From positions 2,666,001-2,730,000 of the forward strand of contig OX637343.1 of assembly GCA_951799405.1 (NCBI GenBank): a stretch of 64,000 nt of DNA, read 5' to 3'. The notes beneath the pieces are model-generated. The model searched no databases, was not told the origin of the DNA, and worked only from the letters and a program-made list of their open reading frames with translations. The translations under genes and the position numbers were made by a program. The stretch is from Agapetus fuscipes (taxonomy: Eukaryota; Arthropoda; Insecta; Trichoptera; Glossosomatidae). Shown here piece after piece: positions 53,513 through 64,000 of the stretch; the stretch's first letter is position 1; the number at the start of each line of letters is the position of its first letter.

Positions 53513-54341
53513 AATTTATTTTGAAAAGAAAATTGTACCTATCGCTAATTTGGTTTCTACATTTTATGCAAGCATAAAATTTTTCTCAAATTATGTTCTT
53601 GCTCAGATTATGTGATTCAAAATTATTGTTACTTGATAAACGTCGTATTATCAGAATATATAAATCAAAGTATTTCTACCCACTGTTACAAGTTCTCGGA
53701 GATTTCGTCTAACCTGTTAATTAAGAATATTTTTAATTGAAAACATAATATATTTCAGTTCACCTAAGCATTCTGCAATAATTTCAAATCAAATATTTAT
53801 CAAGAATTGCTACCTTGAAACAGCATGTTCCATATCGCACGGTACAACATTCAAAGCTCAACAACTCACCATTTTGTCTAGATTTCCTATCGTGTGCATC
53901 GGGAAGTAATCCTAAATTCCTAATAACGTCGCGTTCATCACAATTTCCATCGCGAAACAAGCATTTTACAACAAAAACGAGACACGAGAGCGCCCAATTA
54001 TCACAATATTAAAACACCAAGTTCTAGACACATTCACTCATGTTTCACACATAAAATAACAATATTTCAACGGTATATTTCGTTGGTTTGCTATAAAAAT
54101 ATGTTTTGATATATTGAACTATGTTATTGTAAGGTTTTTTTGTATAAAAATCAACAGCGCGAGTAGTTATTTGGGCACTGTCATTGGGGTATAGCTAAAG
54201 TACTTGAGAGAGGTGGGGTGCTGGGTTTTCCAGGGGATGGCGTTTCCCTGGAAAATTTCCCGAGTGTGGGGGAAATCGCAGGCTTTCTAGGGAGAATAAA
54301 GCTATTTTTAACCTCCCTTATAGAAAATAACATTTTTTTTA

Positions 54342-54423
54342 AAACGCCTAGCTTATAGGCAATTTCAAAGTTATTTTATTACCTATTTCTGCACTTTGAA
54401 ATTGCCTATAATCCAGGCGTTTT
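54342..54423. repeat. hairpin of about 80 bp
   Basis: AAAACGCCTAGCTTATAGGC then AATTTCAAAG pairs with CTTTGAAATTGCCTATAATC then CAGGCGTTTT, with a 23-nt loop. Short MITE or structured element. Confidence 0.7.
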
Positions 54424-54689
54424 ACTAAAAGATCCTTGATTATTTCACGAAAGTGACCGTGTAGCTTTTATATTGCAGCTTTACCGTACTGCACTTGGTC
54501 ATGTCATGTGGGAAATCAAATTCAAAAGTATTATAGGAAATCGTTCTAGGTGAGATTTTCCTAAAACCATGAAATTGTTTGCCACCTAGATACCGAAAAA
54601 AAATCGAATTTAAATAGTTTAGTTATTCTGTATTTGTTTTGATGTTTATAAATATTATTATTTGCGATTGAAAAATTGTAACTTGTATA

Positions 54690-55200
54690 AAATGTTGGTA
54701 TGTGGCTGACCACTCATGCTGTAGAAAATGGTTCACTTTGCCAATGTCGACCTTCCCTGTTTCTTACTGCGCTCAGCGCGGATGGCAACTCGTTCGATAC
54801 ACGTCAATGAAGGGCTCCCGTCAGGCACAGCTTCAGTAACCTCGACGTTCTGGGGAGGGTGGGACTTCTTAGAGTCATGCGTTAGCCCCTGATTTGAGGA
54901 TTCTCTTTTTCCTTTCTTGAGTAGAGTAACTTTAGCTGATTAACTTCAACGGGAAGGCCTTCCGCCGCCAAAAACACATTGCAAGTGAAGTATCACCAAG
55001 TGAAGCGACTCCGCATGAGTTTTATGAACTTGGTGGGTAAAGTGCCTTCCCTGTTTCAGGGAAGGTCGACAAGAGCTGCATGTTCATTTGAAATCTGGGT
55101 TTTTATGTTGTAGGTTCACATGCGCATGTACAAGCGCGAACTTATACGTGTTTGCTTGTGAAAATGAATATCATGTGCATCCCCAATGTTGCATACCTAT
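54690..55200 (+). repeat. TTCCTTGACTTATAGG repeat split by an insertion
   Basis: Left part 54690-54763, right part 55045-55200, joining at CCTTCCCTGTTTC. Confidence 0.82.
54764..55044. mobile_element. unclassified 281-bp retroposon-like insertion
   Basis: Flanked by perfect 13-bp copies of ccttccctgtttc (54751-54763 and 55045-55057), a length typical of LINE-type insertion. GC-richer than its surroundings; contains GGGAAGGCCTTCCGCCGCC. No match to other repeats here. Confidence 0.7.
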
Positions 55201-55687
55201 CTTCAAACACATTTTGTAGAGATTTATTATATTTTTGGTTTTGCACTGCAAGACTGAATCTTTTGTTGAGTAGGTACTTACTTTTTTAATAATATACGAG
55301 CTTTTGACAGAGTTATCAGAATATTTTCTTCCTCAAGAATCCACGTCCTTCCCCATCCTCCTTGAGCTGCTCTCATCTGCTTGCTGTCTATCCAGTTTCC
55401 CTTTATTAAACCAGGCAAAATCCAATCTTCTTTTGAGAAAAAAAGCTGATGAAAAAACAGGCTTCCATATTATTTTATGAAATTAAAAATATCCATTGAC
55501 ATTTGTAAGACAGCGTCAAAATAAAGACCAGCCGTACACTAGCTTTTGTCTTTCCAGTGATTCCTTGATCAAACAAAGCAGAGTCTATCAACTTAAGATT
55601 CCTCAGCCGTAATACCAATATTTTTTTGCACCATATTATTATTTTTTTGAACTGAAGGTACTAGCTTTTGTCTTTCCTTTCAATGTC

Positions 55688-56714
55688 TTAACCTTTTCGC
55701 TTCTGAATATTCTGACTATATGAATACCCCCAGTACAGAATACCTTTTCTAGCACATTTTCAAAACTTTTATTGTTTCCTACCTTAATTAATTGACAACA
55801 CTTGTGAACAAACTGTGGTGCAGTCTGTCTTCATATACATACAATGTAGCGCCACTGCGTTTCCCCCAGTCAACTACAACAGAACGCCACTGGTCACTGC
55901 CCGGCGAAAACAATAGACGGCCCGGAACAAAGGGATCTACGGCGATCTCTCATTGGCCGGCACTAGCTAGGAGCCGACAGTGGACTTATTAACTGTAGTA
56001 TAAAGATAGGCCGCTGTCGGCTGGGAGGGCAGTACAATCTCAACACTCGACGAATACACACGCTCGCCCGCTCGCTCTCGCCTGACACCAACACTTCGCC
56101 TGACGACCGGACACTGCCAGCACCCTCTCCGCCACTCTTCAACCGCAAGAAACTCGAGGAACTGCATTGCTGCCTACAATACCTGGCCACCACAGCTAAC
56201 TGCTCTCAGGATCGAGAAACCTCTCCAAACCCATCCTTTCCTTCCGAGCTCAACAGACGCGAGTTTCAATCCCATAGTGGACCTTTTCAGGACCACTCTT
56301 TCTCTCAAAAGTTCAAGCCTTGCGTCTAGCAGCTCACTCTTCTTTCCGCTAACCTTCACCCTCCTCCAAACTCTTCCGCACTCTCGGACATCCTCCGTGA
56401 GACCATGGGAACTATTTGGAAACCGGAGATCGACACGCCGCGACAGTCTCTGGAAACAAGACTGCCGAACGCCCTTCAAGAAATCACAACAATATTGTAA
56501 AAAAGCTGTACACAGAATTTTTCCAATAAACGAAGTTTCCACAAAACTATGTGCACAGTTACACGGATTAGCTATTTAAAAACAACAATCAAAAAGATTT
56601 AGCTCATTTCACTTGCAGACTTTTGAATTCTTGAACACAGATCTATGATTGACAGCCGCACTGTGTGCAAGTTTACACTTGACGCCTATGCGTGTCACCC
56701 GCAGTTAAAGGGTG
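55688..56714 (-). mobile_element. TTAA MITE carrying a solo LTR
   Basis: Both halves match the 328-bp element in reverse: TTAACCTTTTCGCTTCTG at the left and GTGTCACCCGCAGTTAAAGG at the right. Interrupted at 55814. Confidence 0.85.
55814..56543. mobile_element. solo LTR, 730 bp
   Basis: Ends TGTGG and CCACA, flanked by the 4-bp duplication aaac (55810-55813 and 56544-56547), as for Gypsy-type integration. Contains a TATA box TATAAAG at 55999-56005 and AATAAA at 56525-56530, so it reads on the plus strand. Body is C-rich. No internal region or second LTR, so the element was lost by LTR recombination. ORFs across it are artefacts. Confidence 0.88.
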
Positions 56715-57534
56715 ATCTCTGACAACCAAAATACTGAGACTCCAACTCCTCCTGTCCCCTGCAGCCGTCCTCCAACCTGCCACCTGGAGTAGCTGTGTGG
56801 CATCTCTCTTCCCTCCATTTCCCTATCCAACCTGGGCTTCCCCTCCAGTTCTTTCCTCTTGACCATTTTGTTTTCGGAATTGTTTATTTTTAATTAGAAA
56901 CAATCAGGTATACAAACATTTGAATGAAAAGATGCAATTTTCAACATGATGTATCATTTATCTGGTAATAGTTAAGTTATTTACACAGTCCAGTGGAGTT
57001 CACAAATACAGTGGGGGAGAATAACGTCCAGGCGTTCTCAATAAAAAAATACATTTCTTATTATCTGAACAATTCCATACATTACTTACATTTCACTATC
57101 GGTACTAAACATAACCTAAACTTTAACACAAGTCTTACAAATAAATAAAAAATAGTAACAAAGAAACCAAAATTACAACAAATAAGAAACAAGGGCCAGT
57201 ACTCACAACAGGCATCTGTAGATCTTACCGTACATATTTGAAGATAGCAAGCAATAAAACACAGCTGATGGCTGTAACATTAAGTTTGAAGGGAAAAGCG
57301 ATCAGCTGTTCAAGCGTCATGCTTTATTGCTCGGTATCTTAAAATAAATATGGTAAGATTAACCGACGCGGGTTGAGAGTACGAACCCTGTACCCCAAGT
57401 ACAAGTACATTACGTTTAAACTAAACCTTAGTGTCAACCAGAAAATATATGAAAACTAAAACAGCAAATCTAGTGAGCGCTGTAGTTTCCGTACATTTTA
57501 CATAAAATGCCATGTTTAATCGTAAAGCTTATTT
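56715..57534. other. intergenic, nothing recognised
   Basis: AT-rich, no supportable gene or repeat. A weak inverted pair lies near 57223-57358 (GATCTTACCGTACATATTTG and AAATATGGTAAGAT). Confidence 0.45.
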
Positions 57535-57794
57535 ATGTCGTATAACTGCAAACGCCGTCATCTCCAAAATTATGATTTTTGAGATTATGATTGAATTTGA
57601 TTCTGCATAGTGTAACAAACCATTTGCTGTGTGCGATATAATGTAAACCTCACTTAATCCTTCATAATTTTAATTGAAAAAGTATGATTTCGTGCAAACG
57701 CCGTCTTCTCCAACTGGTGTTGTCGTTTTACAAGTTTATTTTTCTCAAAATCATCGCGTAAGGAGTTGACGGCGTTTGCATTTCTACGACTCAT
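57535..57794. mobile_element. palindromic-ended MITE, copy 2
   Basis: Same GCAAACGCCGTC ends and interior as 18826-19094. Confidence 0.75.
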
Positions 57795-58164
57795 TTGGGG
57801 GAGTGAAGACAAACTTATTATTGTACTAAAGAAGTCAAAGTAGATTATAGTAGATTAGAATCAATACATTAGAACAGTCTATAAGGAGTAAAGCAAAAAT
57901 AATTTATTTTTCATGGTCACGGTCAGATTCAACATATGCTTAACCGAGGGCATCGCTGGTTCAAATACTCAACAATGTCTGTCTTACAGATGTAATGGGA
58001 TACTTATGAATTAGGAAGTAAAAGCTTTCCCTATCAGATGAAACAATCTTTTAAACACCAACCAAAAACTATCACAATTAAAAACAAGACCAAACAAAAT
58101 GATTATTTTACGGAAATGAAAACAGTGCAGAAATTATGATAAACAGGAGACAGTGGATTGAAGA

Positions 58165-58481
58165 TTTTTTTTTAAGAAATCCTGTGCGGGAGACTCCCTA
58201 GATTCTAGAGACTCTAGGGGTCTATGACACTTGTAGTGCCGCAGAGGTGTACGAGCTTGGTCGTCGCTACAAAGCACCAAAACTCAAGCAAGACCCAGTT
58301 GCTGTAAGGCTGGATGGACCTTTGGTGACCGGTCATTGGTAAAGATTTTTATGATTTTTTCAACCCAGCGAAGAGCAAATTTGAAAATATAAATGGTGTA
58401 TTTTTTGTGCTCCGCCGGGATTCGAACCCACAACCTTCCAATTCAGAGTCCGCAGTGTTACCACTGAGCTACGAACCGGTC
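58165..58481 (-). mobile_element. SINE 1 with poly-A-type tail
   Basis: Read from 58481: GACCGGTTCGTAGCTCAGTG, ACTCTGAAT, GGGTTCGAATCCCGGCGG, body, CAAGCTCGTACACCTCTGC and the tail to A9. Confidence 0.86.
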
Positions 58482-59095
58482 AAATATCAAATATAAGATA
58501 TATTTTTTTCGGAACAAATTAAAATGGATATTTCATTAGATCCATTAGTCTGAGACTATGGAGTTTTATTCGTGTTTTGTCATTTTTCTGGCCTCTTAAG
58601 TCGCCTTAATCGGGAGGCTTTCTTGCTGAGCGGACAAGAAAGATCTAAGTAAATAAAAAAAGAGTGTCATTTCATGAATCAAAATAATTAAATTACAAAG
58701 TTTTTATTACTATTATACAAAAAAATATGAGATCTTTAACATTTAAAAAAAATCTTTTAAGTGTGAGTAACATTCAACTACATTCAGTCAGGAATTATAA
58801 ATACATACATTTCAAGTGCTAATTACAGTGGTGCAAGGATCTTAATGAACTCATGTGCTATACAGAGCTACCAACTTAAAAAAATAATGTGGTCCGAATG
58901 AGACGTCATCCACAGTAAATCCCCGATTATCAGGGAATTTTAGTTAGTTTACAGCATTTGACAGCCACTTGGCAGGTCGAAGAAAGCACTAACAATACAT
59001 AATTTTTCATAAAAAAAATACACGCAAATGCACATTTATATGATATCAATATGTGAAAATATTTATGGTTGTGAAATTACTATGCTAAATTACTA

Positions 59096-59331
59096 GAGGT
59101 GTACGAGCTTGGTCGTCGCTACAAAGCGCCAATACTCAAGCAAGACCCAGTTGCTGTAAGGCTAGATGGACCTGTGGTGACCGGTCATTGGAAAAGGTTT
59201 ATGAATTTTTCAACCCAGCGAAGAGCAAATTTGAAAATAGAAATGGTATATTTTTTGTGCTCCGCCGGGATTCAAACCCACAACCTTCCCATTCAGAGTC
59301 CGCAGTGTTATCACTGAGCTACGGACCGGTC
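59096..59331 (-). mobile_element. SINE 1, tail lost after CAAGCTCGTACACCT
   Basis: Well preserved head (GACCGGTCCGTAGCTCAGTG, GGGTTTGAATCCCGGCGG) and body; the LINE-type tail is absent. Confidence 0.82.
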
Positions 59332-60094
59332 AAGTGAATTGTGTTTGAAAATATAAAGTAAGATCCACAAGCAAAACACAGCTAATTTAACAATCAACCG
59401 TCTAAAGTAATGTATTTAAAAGATGGCGCCCGTAGTTTGGTTTTAATCACATTAAACATGATTTTTACGTTACTTTTAAATGTAAACTATGACATGTTGA
59501 TTTGTTTACAGTAAATAAGTATACTTATGGAATGTTTCATTTATGTAGATTATTGATTAAGAAAAAAGATAAATAAGAAAAGAGAGAAACTTTCAACCAT
59601 TCATTGAAGTTTTTTTTTTATAATTGAGTCATATAGAACCAAAGATCATTATCTAGGATTTTTATAAAAAGTCAGATAAATAAATGTTAACACAGATTAC
59701 TGTATTCTCAATACTTTAGTATATTATTGTTATGTAAATAGTACTTAGGTATAAACAAAATAAATAGGGTAGGTGCATACAGATTCTAGCTGTAGGATGA
59801 ATTATTATTAAGTACCTAGAGTAAGGAAATATTATAGACGTTTCCAGGCGAAATTAAGTCTAGAAAGTTTGATAGCCGTAGCTTTAAAAGGCGTAAATCG
59901 CCTGCAGGTCAGGCAGTCTCCAAATACTAGTAGCCGTTACAGGCCAAGTCAGCGAAAGTCAACCATACATGTGAATTGTAAAATAAATTGTGAACAAAAT
60001 AAATTACTTTAAAATAAATCTCCGGCAGTTTTAATCAAGAAGACCAATATTTAAAAATTTAAAAACATTAAACCCTAAAAACACTTCAATATGT

Positions 60095-62061
60095 CGACCC
60101 CTTAGAATAACAAGGTTCCAACTAACAATTTGAGCTGATTTGAGTTAGCGCGATAAAATGATTTAATTTTCATAGATCTTTATTTCGTCCATACATGCCA
60201 TCATGATCTGATGGCTAATTAAGGAATTAAGTAGTGCAAAAAGTTCCAACTGAATCATATATTTCATGTCATTTGGTGAACAGAGTTCCAACTGCGCATG
60301 GAACTTTATTACTCTTATTAATAAAAAAAACTATTTTGTTGCTAACTTCACACCAGTCAGCAAGACGGTTCCATCTGCTGAGCTGTCAAACTTTCACCGG
60401 CCTGTTTACTGTTACAAAAAGTGGTTTTTTGTGATTTTTATATCAAAATGTATGAAAACAAAGACTTTAGTACTCTACATCATCTTATAAACCACCTGAT
60501 AGTGATTCGGATTCATCTGTCAACAGCTTAAGGTAAATCAAAATTTCGAACATTTTTAGGTTATGATTCAGTCTTACTTGTTTCGAAAAAATGTTAACTA
60601 GAAATGAATGTTCTTAAAAACTATGTTTTTTTTTCTTTTAGGGGACCAGTAAGAAGGCATTTCACCAATATGAAGACATATAGCAGAGCCCATCCTGTGC
60701 CAAGCACTTCAACAGCTTTAGCTTCAGTTTCAGAAATGGGTTTAGCTGTCGAGCAGAACATTGAAACATGTACTGCTATTGAAACATTTTCCTACATCTC
60801 ATGCTCAAGATACTGTACAGCTCAATCATTCTGTATTGGCTCCTACTTTCAATTCAGAAAGCCCATTAGTGTCTTCACCAAATCCACAGAAAAATAAAGT
60901 GAGAAAAACCGTGTCCAACCGAAAGTTGTGGAAAACAAACGTGCTCAAAACACCAAGCTGGCCAGGCATATACACATAGGCGTAGTAAAACTGCATCAGA
61001 GAAAAAAGGCAAAAATTTGAAAGATTGCATGAATAAATGTAAATTGAAATGTGCAAAAAAAAAAAGTGACGAACGACCAAATATTTTCAAAAGTTTTTGC
61101 AAGTTGACGCAAAATGAAAAAAACTTTTTACGTTACCACAACAGATAGAATAACTCCAATTCGTCCTAAAATAACCACTGAAAATACAGCACCAATTAAA
61201 AAATATTCCTACAAGTACGGGTTTAAAATAAATAACGAGAGGATCAAAGTATGTAAGAAATTTTATCTTGGAACACTCTGTAGGTATCTCACAGAAACCG
61301 ATTTACAATGCCCACCAAGGCAAAGATTCAAACAACATACCCAAGGGGGATAAAAGGGGAACTCCCAACAGGAGAAATAGTTTACTAATACCAAAAAAAA
61401 TATTGATTAATATTGACAAAAATGTGTCTGATTTAAAAATAAAAGATATGTTTGATACCATGCCTTTGCAAGATCGCAAATATTATCAATCATTGTTAAA
61501 ATTTTAAGCACCATAGTATTCCAAAATGCTATACTATTATGTTATTATCCATTTTAGAAGGAATAATGATTGTTGGCGTTTTTTACATAAAATTATCGTA
61601 GTTTTAATGTGTTTAAGTTTTTTTTATTTACCATGCTTCATCTGTTAATATAATAATGTTAATATAATAAAATGATAATGTTTTTTTTGTCTTTTATTCT
61701 TTAATCCATACATACAAAAAATATTGTTGCAGAAAATAGCAAAATTGTGTAAGTATTATTTGCGCAAAGTAAGTTTAAAGTCATATTTTTATGATGGAAC
61801 CTTGTTCACTTACTTTTTATCAACAGATTGCGTAACAAGGTTCCAACTGATAAAGTGACTTTTCCAGATTTCCCATTTCCAACCTATTTGGAACTTATAT
61901 TTTGCTGAAAATAAGTAAAGGCCTAAAATCTGAACATATTTGCATACTCAAAACTAAAAAAAACATTAATACTTTATGAAATACGAACCTCCAAAACTTT
62001 GGAGCTCATTATCTCAAAACAGGGTCAGTGTCAGATGGAACCTTGTTATTCTAAGGGGTCG
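60095..62061 (+). mobile_element. DNA transposon, 1,967 bp, with terminal and subterminal repeats
   Basis: Inverted ends CGACCCCTTAGAATAACAAG and its complement, 26 bp exact, flanked by ATGT (60091-60094, 62062-62065). The word AACAAGGTTCCAACT or its complement recurs inside near 61799 and 61840, and shorter AGTTCCAACT words at about 60240 and 60285, as expected for transposase-binding sites. The coding core is at about 60640-61507, with frame breaks. Superfamily not assigned. Confidence 0.82.
60640..61507 (+). pseudogene. decayed ORF of the 1,967-bp transposon
   Basis: Blocks in different frames: VRKTVSNRKLWKTNVLKTPS, a Cys/Lys-rich stretch, INNERIKVCKKFYLGTL, and GDKRGTPNRRN followed by a charged end with stop at 61505. 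The order basic W-K block, KVCKKFYL, GDKRG resembles proteins common in insect genomes that I cannot name securely. At least two frameshifts, so non-functional as it stands. Possible introns would change this view. Confidence 0.55.
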
Positions 62062-62069
62062 ATGTATCT

Positions 62070-63050
62070 TTTATTTAAATCCTAGATAGCCGCCTTTGGT
62101 TCTACACAACTCAATGAACACAGTCAAAGTAAAAAATGTCTCTTTGGTAATGCCAACAACTTTCTTTAAAGTAAAAACAAATATAAGTACAATGAGAAAT
62201 ATTGCATGCCTAACTGAATAACAATTCATTATAATGAAAACAAAGCAATCAATTTAATTAAATTTACAAAAAAAAAAGTTGTTTCTTCCATATTCCATCA
62301 ACATGATTTATGGGTCTTCATTTTCAGGTCCACACCTGTTACTTTGGCGGGCAGAAATAAATTTGTGAAATGCATTCTTTTTCACAAATTTGTGAGTTCA
62401 CCCAAAGCATGGACACAATGCTACAAATTGGAATTTTTCTTCAGCAAGCAAAAGTCACAGGCCTATGTGATTAAAGCCCTTTGCAACCAATTACTGTTAT
62501 TAATTATTTGTTATTGGCTGTTCAGGACGCTACTTACATAGAATTGTTACGTTTGCCTGCCGAGATTATTTTTTTCAAATATTCTTGCAAAAAACATTCC
62601 AAATCCATTGTTTACCTAATTATTCAGTTCATTTTCAATTTACTTACATAATTTGTACAAAAAAATACGCAAACAAAATTATATTACAAAAATTACTATG
62701 CCGCAATTCACTTAATATTTTAAATTGAGATAAATGCATAATTAACCTAATCGATGAATAATGAGGAAACAAATCATGACATGACATTTTTTTCAAACAC
62801 ATGATTTGGTTTTTAAAAGCCATAGAACAATAATAATTAATTGGTAACTAGAAATGAAAAAGAAAAATCTGTTTTTCACCCTGTAACATTTATTTTGAAA
62901 TTGGCATAATCTTGTCACTTAACATCATATAACATCCACTTAACCAAAACACAGTAAGTTTTTTTTTTTATGAAACGGTAGAATATTGTAAAATGTGTTT
63001 ACGGTTGACACTGGAGAGTTGCTTTCCGAGATCTGTTGCCGTGGTCTTGC
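62070..63050. other. intergenic, nothing recognised
   Basis: AT-rich. A worn AGCAACC-type repeat may lie at about 62430-62540 and a foldback scrap at about 63005-63050. Confidence 0.45.
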
Positions 63051-63052
63051 GG

Positions 63053-63300
63053 AAATCTAATCTAATCTAAGTTGCAAAGATATGTCACATTGGAGATTCA
63101 CATTACATGCATTCTCACAACCAGACACGTACAAGTTCGCGCTTGCACATGCCTCATGTGAACCTACAACATAAAAATCAAATGGACATACACCCTGCAA
63201 CTCTTGCCGTCCTTCTCTGAGACAGGGGTGACATTGGCAAAGTGAACCATTTTTACAGCATAGGTGGTCAGCCGCATATCAACCTATAAGTCAAGGAACA
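63053..63300 (-). repeat. TTCCTTGACTTATAGG repeat family copy
   Basis: Tail TTAGATTAGATTAGATTTC and full head. Confidence 0.85.
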
Positions 63301-63610
63301 TACACGACAAATTTCATTTTTTAAATCAATAAATAATAATATATATTGACATCAAAAACTAAAACATAAAACAATTTTCCCTTTAATAAACCCTAGCCGC
63401 CAACATTACAGATCAACCGCCATTTCTTCCTGTCCTTGCAGAAACAAAATCTTATATCTGTTACTCATGCATGTTAAAAATTTCATCAACCCAAAGCCCC
63501 TTTTTTCTCTTTCCAACTAAGAAATATTTGTATTGAGGTAGATTGTAACGGATATAGCGTCTACTTGTTTTGGTTCCACTATATTTTCAAAAATGTAATT
63601 TGCTGTGTAT

Positions 63611-63723
63611 GTTCCTTGACTTATAGGTTGGTATGCGGCTGACCGCCTATGCAGTAAAAAATGGTTCACTTTGCCAATCTCACCCCTGTTTCAGGGTAGT
63701 TCAGCAAGAGTTGTAGAGTGTAT
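63611..63723 (+). repeat. TTCCTTGACTTATAGG repeat, 5' part only
   Basis: Ends abruptly where the next, inverted copy begins. Confidence 0.8.
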
Positions 63724-63724
63724 G

Positions 63725-63976
63725 TCTATAATCTATAATCTAAGTTGCAAGGATATATTCATTTAAAGCTCTCAGATGTATGCCCACAAACCAACACGTG
63801 TAGTTCGCGCTTACAAATGCTGAATGTGTACTTACAAATAAAATCCAAACCTCAAATGAACAAAAGCCCCACAACTTTTACCGACCTTCCCTGACACAGG
63901 GGTGACATTGGCAAAGTGAACCATTTTTTACAGTATGGTTGGTCAGCCTCATACCAACCTATAAGTCAAGGAATAC
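63725..63976 (-). repeat. TTCCTTGACTTATAGG repeat, inverted to its neighbour
   Basis: Complete copy with TATAGATTATAGAC tail. The 5' word is partly duplicated after it (to about 63996). Confidence 0.83.
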
Positions 63977-64000
63977 CAACCTATTAGTCAAGGAATGTGC

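Noticed and set aside
55963..56579. Overlapping ORFs of 66-122 aa
   Set aside because: All lie in the solo LTR and lack any domain; C-rich bias opens several frames.
63053..63976. CRISPR-like or satellite array
   Set aside because: The repeats are dispersed, in both orientations, with variable tails; no regular spacers.
1..64000. Bacterial or viral contamination
   Set aside because: Spliced genes, a metazoan receptor and eukaryotic SINEs throughout argue for one insect chromosome segment.

Overview
The window is animal nuclear DNA, almost certainly from an insect. Genes have GT-AG introns, the background is AT-rich, and interspersed repeats (SINEs, non-LTR retrotransposon 3' ends, hAT-, piggyBac- and Harbinger-like MITEs, a solo LTR) fill most non-coding space. 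The kainate receptor it carries reads like an insect KaiR1D/GRIK2-type protein. I cannot name the order or species from sequence alone.

Layout. (1) 0.2-2.5 kb: a 1.5 kb foldback with ~0.7 kb arms, then a LINE remnant split by a hAT-type MITE. (2) 2.5-5.9 kb, plus strand: a C2H2 zinc-finger gene made of two homologous exons, each with 12 fingers, that splice in frame to a predicted 921 aa. (3) 6-21 kb: no host gene. This is a nest of repeats, including two composite SINEs, a hAT inside a TTAA MITE, and a LINE ORF end with an endonuclease-like domain. (4) 21.6-22.9 kb, minus strand: a GC-rich single-exon 9-finger protein of 460 aa with a His-Met-Asn repeat tail. (5) 23-29.8 kb: repeats only. 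(6) 29.8-47.0 kb, minus strand: an apparently complete 18-exon kainate-type glutamate receptor (899 aa), with every junction in frame. Its introns hold many repeats. (7) 47-64 kb: repeats, a solo LTR with target duplication, and a 1.97 kb TIR transposon with a decayed ORF.

The least ordinary thing here is a modular SINE system. One body occurs with or without a 5S-rRNA-derived head in front of a tRNA-like promoter. At one fixed internal junction it is joined to any of three different 3' modules. Two of these match the 3' ends of two different LINEs that also lie in this window, and the third is a second tRNA-derived SINE. Two copies sit 17-18 nt upstream of splice acceptors of the kainate receptor and may supply their branch regions. 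A LINE also inserted exactly across the first exon/intron border of that gene, and its 41-bp target duplication preserved the splice donor.

The three host genes (two zinc-finger proteins, one glutamate receptor) show no functional link beyond position. All similarity statements come from reading the sequence; no database search was possible.
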